Origin: Oscillospiraceae bacterium | GTDB taxonomy: Bacteria; Bacillota; Clostridia; Oscillospirales; Oscillospiraceae | Length of the DNA: 7,990 nucleotides | Assembly: GCA_017624645.1 (NCBI GenBank) | Contig: JAGAMQ010000107.1 | Span: forward strand, 1-7,990 | Direction of reading: 5' to 3' | Part shown: in pieces, positions 1 through 5,472 of the stretch | Position numbering within the stretch: position 1 is the stretch's first letter | Layout: every line of letters starts with the position of its first letter | Translations under genes and position numbers: made by a program | Notes under the pieces: model-generated | What the model was told of the DNA's origin: nothing | What the model saw: only the letters and a program-made list of their open reading frames with translations | The model's database searches: none

Positions 1-277
1 CAACGCCGTTATCAGTGGCAAGGTCCTCACCACCGTAGACTGCGGCACACACACCCTGTTTATTGCAGATGTCACCGATGCACTGGTGCTGGGAGAAGAG
101 CCCAGTATGACCTACCAGTATTATTTTGACCATGTAAAGCCCAAGCCCCAGCCCGTGAAGAATGAAAGCTGGGTCTGCACCGTATGCGGCTATGTGTATG
201 AGGGTGCAGAGCTTCCCCCGGACTATATCTGCCCCCTGTGCAAGCACGGTCCCGAGGCTTTCGAAAAACAGGAATAA
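1..277 (+). CDS. Flavin reductase-rubredoxin fusion protein, C-terminal fragment
   Basis: This is the 3' end of a gene that starts upstream of the window. It is open from base 2 and leaves 91 residues before the TAA at 275-277. The visible residues 1-45 look like the end of a flavin reductase (FMN-binding split-barrel) domain: LFIADVTDALVL, then PSMTYQYYFDHVKP. Residues 57-91 form a compact rubredoxin domain with two iron-binding pairs, C59-T-V-C62-G-Y-V-Y and C77-P-L-C80. The short distance between the pairs is of the rubrerythrin type, not the classical 52-54-residue rubredoxin. Known proteins of this architecture (high-molecular-weight rubredoxins) pass electrons from NAD(P)H through FMN to the iron centre, for instance to flavodiiron proteins that reduce O2 or NO in anaerobes. 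The gene converges on trxA and shares its terminator. The start and most of the flavin domain cannot be seen. The rubredoxin call is firm and the flavin reductase call is likely. Confidence 0.85.
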   Translation, partial: NAVISGKVLTTVDCGTHTLFIADVTDALVLGEEPSMTYQYYFDHVKPKPQPVKNESWVCTVCGYVYEGAELPPDYICPLCKHGPEAFEKQE

Positions 278-278
278 C

Positions 279-310
279 AAAAAAAGCGGATGGCAGCCAT
301 CCGCTTTTTT
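279..310. terminator. Bidirectional intrinsic terminator between the rubredoxin gene and trxA
   Basis: A perfect 9-bp stem, AGCGGATGG / CCATCCGCT, with loop CAG lies at 285-305. An A-tract (279-285) precedes it and a T-tract (305-310) follows. It therefore works as an intrinsic terminator in both directions, for the rubredoxin gene on the plus strand and for trxA on the minus strand. It starts 1 nt after the first stop codon and ends 2 nt before the second. Confidence 0.93.
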
Positions 311-312
311 CT

Positions 313-624
313 TTACTCTTCCAGCATGGCAAGAAGCTCCTCCTTGGACCGGGCGCCCACCGCCTGCTGTGCAAGCTTGCCATCCCGGAACACCAGCAGC
401 GTCGGGATGCTCATGATCCCGAACCGGCTTGCCAGCTCCGCTTCCTCGTCCACATTGACCTTGCCCACCTTATACTCGGGATACTCCCGTGCCAGCTCCT
501 CCACAATGGGAATCACCATACGGCAGGGACCACACCAGCTTGCCCAGAAATCCACCAGTACCGGACGGTCGCTGCCCAGCACCTCTTTTTCAAAATTCTC
601 TGTGGTAATATGAAAAGTACTCAT
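313..624 (-). CDS. trxA: Thioredoxin
   Basis: A 103-residue classical thioredoxin, a cytosolic dithiol-disulfide oxidoreductase that reduces protein disulfides and is recharged by thioredoxin reductase. The active site W30-C31-G32-P33-C34 sits after the first strands (VLVDFWAS, with the buried Asp25). The conserved cis-proline is in the I73-P74-T75 motif, and the C-terminal strand LLVFRDGK follows. Length and motif order match single-domain bacterial TrxA. The ATG at 622-624 is chosen because AAAGGAGGT (632-640) lies 7 nt upstream and the protein then begins where the family does. The frame stays open to 723, but that extension has no thioredoxin homology. The gene is probably monocistronic, between its own promoter (711-740) and the shared terminator. 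Its position opposite the rubredoxin fusion suits a small redox locus of an anaerobe, which is inference. Confidence 0.96.
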   Translation of the reverse strand: MSTFHITTENFEKEVLGSDRPVLVDFWASWCGPCRMVIPIVEELAREYPEYKVGKVNVDEEAELASRFGIMSIPTLLVFRDGKLAQQAVGARSKEELLAMLEE

Positions 625-710
625 ATGTGTTACCTCCTTTTCCTTTGTGGCTTTATCATACAATAGGATGCCCCATTTTTCTGTAACATTGTCACAAAAG
701 CCTTGGGCGT

Positions 711-740
711 AACATATTTGCACACAAAACCTGCTGTCAA
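711..740 (-). promoter_or_regulatory. Candidate SigA promoter of trxA
   Basis: On the minus strand a perfect -35 TTGACA (735-740) is followed after 18 nt by TATGTT (711-716), which matches 4 of 6 positions of the -10 consensus. This would give a 5' leader of about 80 nt before the trxA start. A second TTGACA at 746-751 has no -10 at a usable distance. A TATGAT at 655-660 could be a nearer -10, but it lacks a -35 at 16-18 nt. Confidence 0.5.
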
Positions 741-791
741 TCCCGTGTCAAGCAAACAATAGATTGAAGTGTCATTCGGTTGTCCAAACGA

Positions 792-1112
792 TTATAACGT
801 AAAGTTTTTGGCAGCCTCATAAATAATATCAATGATCAGCCGTTCATGTTCGTAGAACAAGTCATCACATTCCTCAAACAGCTCGTCAGAGCTGTCCTCC
901 TGCTCAGAAAAAGCAGCATATCCCCGTGCAAGATTTGCCCGTAACGGCTCGGGCAGCATTGCAAGCACAGCTTCAACTTCTGTTGCTAAATCTTCGCAAT
1001 TCGCCACATTGAAGAAATACTGACTGTGTCCTCCGTTATTGACTTCGCTGTCGTACTTCATCAGCTTTGCACACGGCAAATCCAATTTATCCTCAGCCCA
1101 AAGGTCCCACAT
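792..1112 (-). CDS. DUF4375 (DMP19-like) domain protein, start uncertain
   Basis: This is a 106-residue acidic protein from the ATG at 1110-1112. It carries the DUF4375 core signature, EVNNGGHSQYFFN, at residues 22-34 (Y-D-S-E-V-N-N-G-G-H-S-Q-Y-F-F-N in context), followed by a helical, Asp/Glu-rich C-terminal half. The family includes the Neisseria DNA-mimic protein DMP19. Most members have no known role, so I assign none. The start is a problem. The ATG used here has no clear Shine-Dalgarno sequence. The upstream residues LTTDQKLDK resemble a normal family N-terminus, but CTA stands where a start codon would be expected. The frame is open back to an ATG at 1265, but that would overlap the preceding gene by 89 nt with unrelated residues. 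An AAGGAG at 1180-1185 serves only a TTG in the neighbouring frame (see findings). The gene follows the four-helix-bundle gene by 64 nt and no terminator was found after it. It could be functional, frameshift-dependent or N-terminally eroded. Confidence 0.7.
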   Translation of the reverse strand: MWDLWAEDKLDLPCAKLMKYDSEVNNGGHSQYFFNVANCEDLATEVEAVLAMLPEPLRANLARGYAAFSEQEDSSDELFEECDDLFYEHERLIIDIIYEAAKNFTL

Positions 1113-1176
1113 CTTATCCAATTTTTGGTCTGTTGTTAGTGTGGCTTTTTTGAAGATACAAAAAAATATGGCAATT

Positions 1177-1533
1177 TTACTCCTTGTTGTTTTTAGCGGT
1201 AGTAACGGAAGCAATAAGCAACTTGCGGATTTTGCTACAGTGTGAGAACATTGTTTCGTACTCATCTTCGGTTATCATCTTGGTGTTTTTGAACAGGTCT
1301 AGCCAATAGTCGGTCTCATAGCACTCTTTTAGCGCAATTTGAAATTTATTGATAAAGTCTGCTTTACTAGCTGCATAGTTGGCCTCATGGATATTTGCGC
1401 CTATGCTTGTACCGCTACGCAAAAGCTGATTGAGCAAGACATTACTTTTTCTGTGTTCTTTGATTTCCATGCAAAGATTTACAATTTCTACAGCAAATTG
1501 TTTGGATAAATCAATTAAGAGGTTTTCCTTCAT
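1177..1533 (-). CDS. Four-helix bundle protein (S23 / 23S rRNA intervening-sequence protein family)
   Basis: A 118-residue, all-helical protein of the four-helix-bundle family first seen in 23S rRNA intervening sequences of Leptospira. Recognisable blocks are the N-terminal helix L-S-K-Q-F-A-V-E-I-V-N-L, the conserved LLRSGTSIGANIHEA (residues 38-52), then A-S-K-A-D-F-I-N-K-F-Q-I-A-L-K-E-C-Y-E-T-D-Y-W-L, and a final helix ending K-I-R-K-L-L-I-A-S. Length is normal for the family. The start ATG at 1531-1533 has an AGAGGAG-type site just upstream. Members are small oligomeric, often basic proteins. Relatives act as accessory proteins of diversity-generating retroelements, but no reverse transcriptase is visible here and the role is unknown. 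No promoter lies between the gene and the palindromic array, so it is either read from rlmD or from inside the array. Its AT-rich composition suggests it was acquired horizontally. Confidence 0.9.
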   Translation of the reverse strand: MKENLLIDLSKQFAVEIVNLCMEIKEHRKSNVLLNQLLRSGTSIGANIHEANYAASKADFINKFQIALKECYETDYWLDLFKNTKMITEDEYETMFSHCSKIRKLLIASVTTAKNNKE

Positions 1534-1551
1534 AAAAATACTCCTCTTCTA

Positions 1552-1713
1552 ATGAATTGACACATCGTGTCATGAATTGATGCCTCAGGCATCATGATTT
1601 CTCGCTATCGCTCCATGAATTGAATTACCGTCAAACCTTATGCCCCGCAGGGCAATTCATGGCGCAGCCAATTCATGTGCCGTTAGGCGCAATTCATGCC
1701 GACGGCAATTCAT
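1552..1713. repeat. Modular array of ATGAATTG octamers separated by short palindromes
   Basis: The octamer ATGAATTG occurs at 1552-1559, 1572-1579 and 1615-1622, with a degenerate copy at 1594-1601. Its reverse complement CAATTCAT occurs at 1653-1660, 1669-1676, 1690-1697 and 1706-1713. The two groups face each other around a unique centre (about 1623-1640). Most intervals are small inverted repeats with 3-4 nt loops: TGACAC-ATC-GTGTCA (1558-1572), TGATGCC-TCA-GGCATCA (1578-1594), TGCCC-CGCA-GGGCA (1641-1654), TGGC-GCA-GCCA (1660-1670) and TGCC-GAC-GGCA (1697-1707); GCC-GTTA-GGC is weaker. The array fills the gap between rlmD and the four-helix-bundle gene. The function is unknown. It is not a CRISPR array, because the units are tiny and change orientation. 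Confidence 0.88.
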
Positions 1714-1754
1714 TGTAGAATCAATCGTTTGTAAGACAAACGATTGATTCTACA
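1714..1754. repeat. Perfect 19-bp-stem hairpin overlapping the rlmD stop codon
   Basis: The arm at 1714-1732 is the exact reverse complement of the arm at 1736-1754, with a 3-nt loop AAG. On the minus strand the first arm encodes the family-conserved end of the methyltransferase (V-E-S-I-V-C). The loop and second arm add L-T-N-D and the TGA at 1721-1723. No T-tract follows, so it is not a standard intrinsic terminator. It could still stabilise or end the rlmD transcript. It abuts the octamer array directly. Confidence 0.92.
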
Positions 1755-3070
1755 TGGGCGCAGCGGGGAAACAAATCTGCCGCCTGAGCAGAAACCAATC
1801 GGTAGCCCCCCTGCTTCAGAAGCGCCACATCCCGGGCAAGGGTTGCCGGGTCACAGGACACATATACGATCCGCCGGGGTGCCATTTTCAGCATCGCGTC
1901 AATGGCATCGGCATTGAGACCCTTTCGGGGAGGATCCACTACCACCACATCCGGGTGAACACCCTTTTCCTCCAGTTCCAGTGCCGCCTTGCCGGCATCG
2001 GCACAGAAAAACTCCGCATTTTCAATACCGTTGCGCCGGGCATTGTCCCGGGCATCGCGCACCGCCTGCTCCACCACCTCTACGCCGATAACCTTTCCTG
2101 CCACCTTTGCCATGGCAAGGGTGATGGTACCCACGCCACAGTAAAGATCCAGTACCAGATCCTTTTTGGTGATCCCCGCATGGGCAATGGCTGCTTCGTA
2201 CAGCCGCTGGGCCTGATGGTGGTTCACCTGATAAAAGGATCGGGGGGACAGCCGGAAGCGGAGACCGCACAGGGTATCCTCAATATAACCGGGACCGTAC
2301 AAAGTGATAAATTCCTCGCCCAGCACGGCGTTGCCGGCACGGGTGTTGACGGAAAGCACCAAGGTAGCAAACCCTGGCACCTGCTTCAGCTTTTCAATGA
2401 GGTGTTCTGTATGGGGCAGCTTCCCCCCGTTGACCACCAAGCACACCAGCACCTGCCCGGACACCTGGCCCCGGCGCACATAGATGTGGCGCAGAAGACC
2501 TTTGCCGGTGGTCTCATCGTAGGCAGTGATCCGGTAGTGGTTTACATAATCTATAACCATCTTTTTGATCCTGTCGGTTTCCTCCGGCAGGATGCGGCAG
2601 CGGTCATTTTCCACCACCTGATGGGTTCCGGCACGGAAAAAGCCGGCAAAGACCCGCCCCTTTTTGCTGGACACCGGGTACTGGGCCTTGTTGCGATAGC
2701 CGTGGCAGTCCGGTGCTGCCAGAATAGGCACCCCCTCCAAAGCTTCCCCGCCGATGCGGTTTAATGCCTGCCGCACCCGGTCTGCCTTCAGCCGGGTCTC
2801 CTCGGCATAGTCCATGTGCCAAAAATCGCAGCCGCCGCAAAGCTTTGCCACGGGGCACTCCCGGTTCACCCGATGAGGGGATTTTTCCAAAAGCTCCACG
2901 ATCTTGCCCGCTGCCCAGGTCTTGCCCACCTTTTCGATGCGCACCGTGCAGCGCTCCCCCACAATGGCATTGGGGACAAACACAGCGCAGCCTTCGATCC
3001 GTGCCACACCCTGTCCTTCGGCGGTGTAGTCCTGGATACAGGTTTCGTAGATCTGACCTTTGATCAACAT
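1721..3070 (-). CDS. rlmD: 23S rRNA (uracil-C5)-methyltransferase, RlmD/RumA type
   Basis: A 449-residue SAM-dependent RNA methyltransferase that forms 5-methyluridine in 23S rRNA. Domains in order: an N-terminal TRAM RNA-binding domain (about 1-60); an iron-sulfur cluster motif C72-x5-C78-x2-C81 with the fourth ligand C158; a central domain; and a Rossmann-fold methyltransferase domain from about 275. Motifs in that domain are F-Y-Q-V-N (279-283), the SAM loop D-L-Y-C-G-V-G-T (308-315), D-P-P-R-K-G (379-384), the nucleophile C406 in S-C-D-P-A-T, and the general base E441 in H-V-E-S. All key residues are present. In Gram-positives related enzymes (RlmCD) may modify U747, U1939 or both, so the exact target is open. 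The ATG at 3068-3070 has GGAGG 7 nt upstream and overlaps the GNAT stop by 7 nt, so the genes are translationally coupled. The last residues (L-T-N-D) come from the hairpin arm and may be new. Confidence 0.93.
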   Translation of the reverse strand: MLIKGQIYETCIQDYTAEGQGVARIEGCAVFVPNAIVGERCTVRIEKVGKTWAAGKIVELLEKSPHRVNRECPVAKLCGGCDFWHMDYAEETRLKADRVRQALNRIGGEALEGVPILAAPDCHGYRNKAQYPVSSKKGRVFAGFFRAGTHQVVENDRCRILPEETDRIKKMVIDYVNHYRITAYDETTGKGLLRHIYVRRGQVSGQVLVCLVVNGGKLPHTEHLIEKLKQVPGFATLVLSVNTRAGNAVLGEEFITLYGPGYIEDTLCGLRFRLSPRSFYQVNHHQAQRLYEAAIAHAGITKKDLVLDLYCGVGTITLAMAKVAGKVIGVEVVEQAVRDARDNARRNGIENAEFFCADAGKAALELEEKGVHPDVVVVDPPRKGLNADAIDAMLKMAPRRIVYVSCDPATLARDVALLKQGGYRLVSAQAADLFPRCAHVESIVCLTND

Positions 3071-3546
3071 TCGGTTTCCTCCAAAAGGGTTTCCATTCCC
3101 AGCTTCTGGACCTGCATGCCCAGAGATTGGTAGAATTTCATAGCGGATTCATTGCAGGCCCACACATTCAATGTCACATGATAGCACCTGCGCATTTTGG
3201 CATAGCGCAGGATGGCCTCATAGATGGTCCTTCCCACACCCCTGCCCCGACAAGTCTCTTCCACGCACAGATCGTCGATGTACAGCTCGATGCGATCCTT
3301 CATCACCGGATCCTCCCTGTGGCTTTTCAGAATACAGAAGCCATAACCCAGCACCTGATCCTCCTGCACCGCCACAAAAACAGGGGTATCCTTGCTGTCC
3401 AGCATGGCAAGGACTTGAGATGCACCGTATTTCAGGGCATTTTCCCGGAAAATATCCGGTCTTCCCACATGATGCACCCTGCCGACCTGCTTTAAAAGCT
3501 TCAGGATCCCCGGCACATCCTCCGGTTTTGCAAAACGAATCTCCAT
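3064..3546 (-). CDS. GNAT family N-acetyltransferase
   Basis: A 160-residue single-domain GNAT acetyltransferase. The acetyl-CoA pyrophosphate-binding motif A is D-D-L-C-V-E-E-T-C-R-G-R-G-V-G-R (about 91-106, with the R/Q-x-x-G-x-G/A core at 100-106). Motif B follows as L-N-V-W-A-C-N-E-S-A-M-K-F-Y-Q-S-L-G-M (126-144), where N132 and Y139 occupy the usual positions. The substrate cannot be read from the sequence; peptide, amine or small-molecule acetylation are all possible. The ATG at 3544-3546 has GGAGG 8 nt upstream (3555-3559) and the strong promoter at 3573-3601. It is the first gene of a two-gene operon with the rRNA methyltransferase, with a 7-nt overlap. A translation-related role such as ribosomal protein acetylation would fit the context but is speculation. 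Confidence 0.9.
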   Translation of the reverse strand: MEIRFAKPEDVPGILKLLKQVGRVHHVGRPDIFRENALKYGASQVLAMLDSKDTPVFVAVQEDQVLGYGFCILKSHREDPVMKDRIELYIDDLCVEETCRGRGVGRTIYEAILRYAKMRRCYHVTLNVWACNESAMKFYQSLGMQVQKLGMETLLEETEC

Positions 3547-3572
3547 ATCCGTAACCTCCGGTGTTTTTCTCC

Positions 3573-3601
3573 ATCATAGCACAAAGGTGGAGAAAATACA
3601 A
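3573..3601 (-). promoter_or_regulatory. SigA promoter of the GNAT-rlmD operon
   Basis: On the minus strand, TTGTAT (3596-3601), a 17-nt spacer and TATGAT (3573-3578). The spacer ends in TGC, which gives an extended -10. The predicted start is about 20 nt upstream of the GNAT start codon. Spacing and position are ideal. Confidence 0.75.
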
Positions 3602-3711
3602 ATACTTCCTCCCCGGCAGGATGCCGCAAATCCCAATTTCCCCTCCCTTGTTATAAAGGGGATGCCCCATTCCGGCAACCTACCGGACCGGAATTTGCAA
3701 AACAGACCGAG
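3602..3711. repeat. Non-coding gap with clustered small inverted repeats
   Basis: The stretch between the GNAT promoter and the transporter terminator holds four short inverted repeats: CGGCA-GGA-TGCCG (3614-3626), CCCTT-GTTATA-AAGGG (3645-3660), GGGG-ATG-CCCC (3658-3668) and ATTCCGG-12 nt-CCGGAAT (3669-3694). No gene or known RNA family was recognised. They may be protein-binding sites or chance in a GC-rich spacer. Confidence 0.4.
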
Positions 3712-3741
3712 AAAAAGCGGTGGAAGATTCCACCGCTTTTT
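3712..3741 (-). terminator. Intrinsic terminator of the trpXYZ-type operon
   Basis: A perfect inverted repeat AAAAAGCGGTGGAA-GA-TTCCACCGCTTTTT begins 3 nt after the ATPase stop codon. On the minus strand the stem ends in a run of five T. The A-tract on the other side makes it potentially bidirectional, but no plus-strand gene precedes it. Confidence 0.93.
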
Positions 3742-3744
3742 GAT

Positions 3745-4518
3745 TCAGTTGCCACATTCAATACTGATCTGATTGAATGTCTCCAGTAGGTCTGTCACCT
3801 GCAGGGCCTTCTTTTCCTCGCCGGACTTGTCAATGATGGCTTTTCCGTCGTGCATCATCACCAGCCGGTTGCCGTATTCCACGGCAAAACGCAGGTTATG
3901 CGTGACCATCACCGCCGTGAGGTCATGCTCCTTTACCAGCTGATCCGTCAGCTCCATAATGGTCTCGCTGGACTTGGGATCCAACGCCGCGGTATGCTCG
4001 TCCAAGATCAGAAGATCCACATCGGTCATGCCGGTCAGCACCAGGGCAATTGCCTGCCGCTGACCGCCGCTGAGATTACCGATGGGAGTATTGAGCCGGT
4101 CCTCCAGCCCCATACCACACTTGGAAAGCAGCTCCTTGTAATAGTCAATGCGCTTTTTGTTCACCGCTCTGCCCAAGGCAAAGGGTTTTCCCTTATTGTC
4201 CGCAAGAGCGAAATTTTCCAGCACCGTGAGATTGGAGCAGGTGCCCGCCTTGGGGTCCTGAAACACTCTGCCGATGTATTTTGCCCGCTTAAATTCCGGA
4301 AGATGGGTAATGTCCTTGTCTCTTAGCAGGATCTTGCCCGCATCCGGCTGCAGTGTGCCGCAGATCAGGTTCAAAAGGGTGGTCTTGCCACTGCCGTTGG
4401 AGCCCACAATGGAGATGAAATCTCCCTTGTTCACCCGAAAGGAAAAATCCTCAAAGAGCTTCATTTCATCCACCGTTCCCCTGTGGAACGCGGTATGAAT
4501 ATGCTCAAGCGTTAACAC
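3745..4518 (-). CDS. trpZ: ABC transporter ATP-binding protein, tryptophan-type (TrpZ-like)
   Basis: A 257-residue ABC ATPase that powers the importer at the cytoplasmic membrane face. Motifs in order: Walker A G-S-N-G-S-G-K-T-T (39-47), Q-loop Q87, signature L-S-G-G-Q (149-153), Walker B L-L-I-L-D-E (169-174), D-loop A-L-D (178-180) and switch H207 in V-T-H-N. The Walker B context D-E-H-T-A-A-L-D, with His where most ABC proteins have Pro, is characteristic of the COG1101-type ATPases that pair with this class of permease and binding protein. The start is the GTG at 4516-4518, with GGGAGG 8 nt upstream (4527-4532). It overlaps the permease end by 14 nt, so the two are translationally coupled. 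It is the last gene of the operon, directly before the terminator. The substrate assignment comes from the upstream Trp T-box; without it the family would be called uncharacterised or branched-chain-like. Confidence 0.9.
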   Translation of the reverse strand: MLTLEHIHTAFHRGTVDEMKLFEDFSFRVNKGDFISIVGSNGSGKTTLLNLICGTLQPDAGKILLRDKDITHLPEFKRAKYIGRVFQDPKAGTCSNLTVLENFALADNKGKPFALGRAVNKKRIDYYKELLSKCGMGLEDRLNTPIGNLSGGQRQAIALVLTGMTDVDLLILDEHTAALDPKSSETIMELTDQLVKEHDLTAVMVTHNLRFAVEYGNRLVMMHDGKAIIDKSGEEKKALQVTDLLETFNQISIECGN

Positions 4519-5455
4519 GGCTCACACCTCCCTGCTTCTTCTGCCTGCCGCCCAGGATCAGCACCAAGGTAAACAGCACCGCCATAATAAACTTATTGTA
4601 AGCACTGGGGATACCAAATCGCTGCACCACCACAAGGCAGGCCTGATAGATGATAGCACCGAAAATCACCTTGGTGGTGGACTTCAGGAAACGTACCTTT
4701 TTAAACACGGAAAGACCGATGATCAAAGAAGCAAGGCCGATGATCACCATGCCCAGGCCCATGCTCTGATTCACGCCGTCCACGGTGTGGGTGTACAGAG
4801 CGCCTGCAATGGCGGCGCAGCCGTTGCCGATGGCAAGGCCGATGATCTTGCTTTTGCCCGGATCTACCGCCAGCATCTTCACAAACTGCTCATTGGTGCC
4901 GGTAGCCCGGAGAAGCAAGCCGTTTTTGGTGTTCAGATACAGGTCCAGCAGCACCTTACATGCCACCGCCACCACCAAAAAGATCAGCGGCTGACGCAGA
5001 GGCACATTGCCCAGGGCTGCCACACGGGCGGGGATCAGATTACCGAAGAAGGCATCATTCAAAGTCATCGCATCCCGACCGAAGGAGATGATGGAGCTGC
5101 TTTCTGCCCGGAAATCTCCCACCGTACCGGCGGTAACACCCACCAGATTTACGGTGATCAGCGCCGTAGACACCAAAATGCCGCACAGCAGAGGGCGGAT
5201 CTTCAATTTCACGTGCAGAAGTCCCGTCACCCCGCCAAACAGGCAGCCGGACAAAAACGCCGCCACCAATCCCAGCCAGGGATTCAGTCCGTTGGCTACA
5301 AACAGTCCAAACACCACCGCGCCGGTGAGGAAAGTACCCTCCACCGTCAGATCGGGGAAGTCCAGAATACTGTAGGATACATAATAGCCCATGGCCAAAA
5401 CGGAGAAGATAAGACCCATCTCCAAAAAGACCTCAAGGGCACCCACGAATTCCAT
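4505..5455 (-). CDS. trpY: ABC transporter permease, tryptophan-type (TrpY-like)
   Basis: A 316-residue integral membrane protein with about nine hydrophobic segments (roughly 8-29, 42-57, 59-80, 87-108, 156-173, 203-222, 232-250, 262-279 and 288-303). It is of the branched-chain-amino-acid/ribose permease fold (BPD_transp_2, COG4120 group). The motif F-P-D-L-T-V-E-G-T-F (33-42) is typical of this subgroup. The cytoplasmic coupling loop G-L-L-L-R-A-T-G-T-N-E-Q-F (179-191) contacts the ATPase. The ATG at 5453-5455 lies 17 nt after the binding-protein stop. Its Shine-Dalgarno sequence (AGGAG near 5467-5471) is spaced rather far, about 11 nt, so initiation may depend on coupling. It is the second gene of the operon and most likely forms a homodimeric channel for the solute delivered by the lipoprotein. 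Confidence 0.92.
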   Translation of the reverse strand: MEFVGALEVFLEMGLIFSVLAMGYYVSYSILDFPDLTVEGTFLTGAVVFGLFVANGLNPWLGLVAAFLSGCLFGGVTGLLHVKLKIRPLLCGILVSTALITVNLVGVTAGTVGDFRAESSSIISFGRDAMTLNDAFFGNLIPARVAALGNVPLRQPLIFLVVAVACKVLLDLYLNTKNGLLLRATGTNEQFVKMLAVDPGKSKIIGLAIGNGCAAIAGALYTHTVDGVNQSMGLGMVIIGLASLIIGLSVFKKVRFLKSTTKVIFGAIIYQACLVVVQRFGIPSAYNKFIMAVLFTLVLILGGRQKKQGGVSRVNA

Positions 5456-5472
5456 AAAAACCTAAACTCCTA

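Larger units (their letters stand above)
785..1745. other. Candidate inserted island bounded by 9-bp direct repeats
   Basis: The two copies of CAAACGATT (785-793 and 1737-1745, same orientation) enclose everything between the trxA upstream region and the rlmD 3' end: the DUF4375 gene, the four-helix-bundle gene, the octamer array and most of the terminal hairpin. Base composition inside is lower in GC (about 32% at 1141-1200 and 42% at 961-1020) than in rlmD (about 60% at 2161-2220). A 9-bp direct repeat is the size of a target duplication. No terminal inverted repeats, transposase or integrase were found, so the mechanism is unknown and the boundaries are inference. Confidence 0.35.

Noticed and set aside
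313..723. Longer thioredoxin start at 723
   Set aside because: The extra 33 residues are not thioredoxin-like, cover the promoter region, and the ATG at 622-624 has an ideal RBS.
792..1265. DUF4375 protein starting at the ATG at 1265
   Set aside because: The added residues come from the neighbouring frame of the four-helix-bundle gene (89-nt overlap) and do not resemble the family.
1177..1533. Diversity-generating retroelement accessory protein (Avd)
   Set aside because: The fold family is related, but no reverse transcriptase, template repeat or variable repeat is visible in the window.
1552..1713. CRISPR array
   Set aside because: The repeat unit is only 8 bp, it changes orientation in the middle, and the intervals are palindromic and 8-30 nt long. 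No cas genes are present.
1714..1754. Intrinsic terminator for rlmD
   Set aside because: The stem is strong but is not followed by a T-tract on the minus strand and includes coding sequence. It is recorded as a hairpin instead.
1754..2764. Plus-strand 336-residue open frame
   Set aside because: It is antisense to the well-supported rlmD gene, with no recognisable domain. The frame is open because of GC-rich codon bias.
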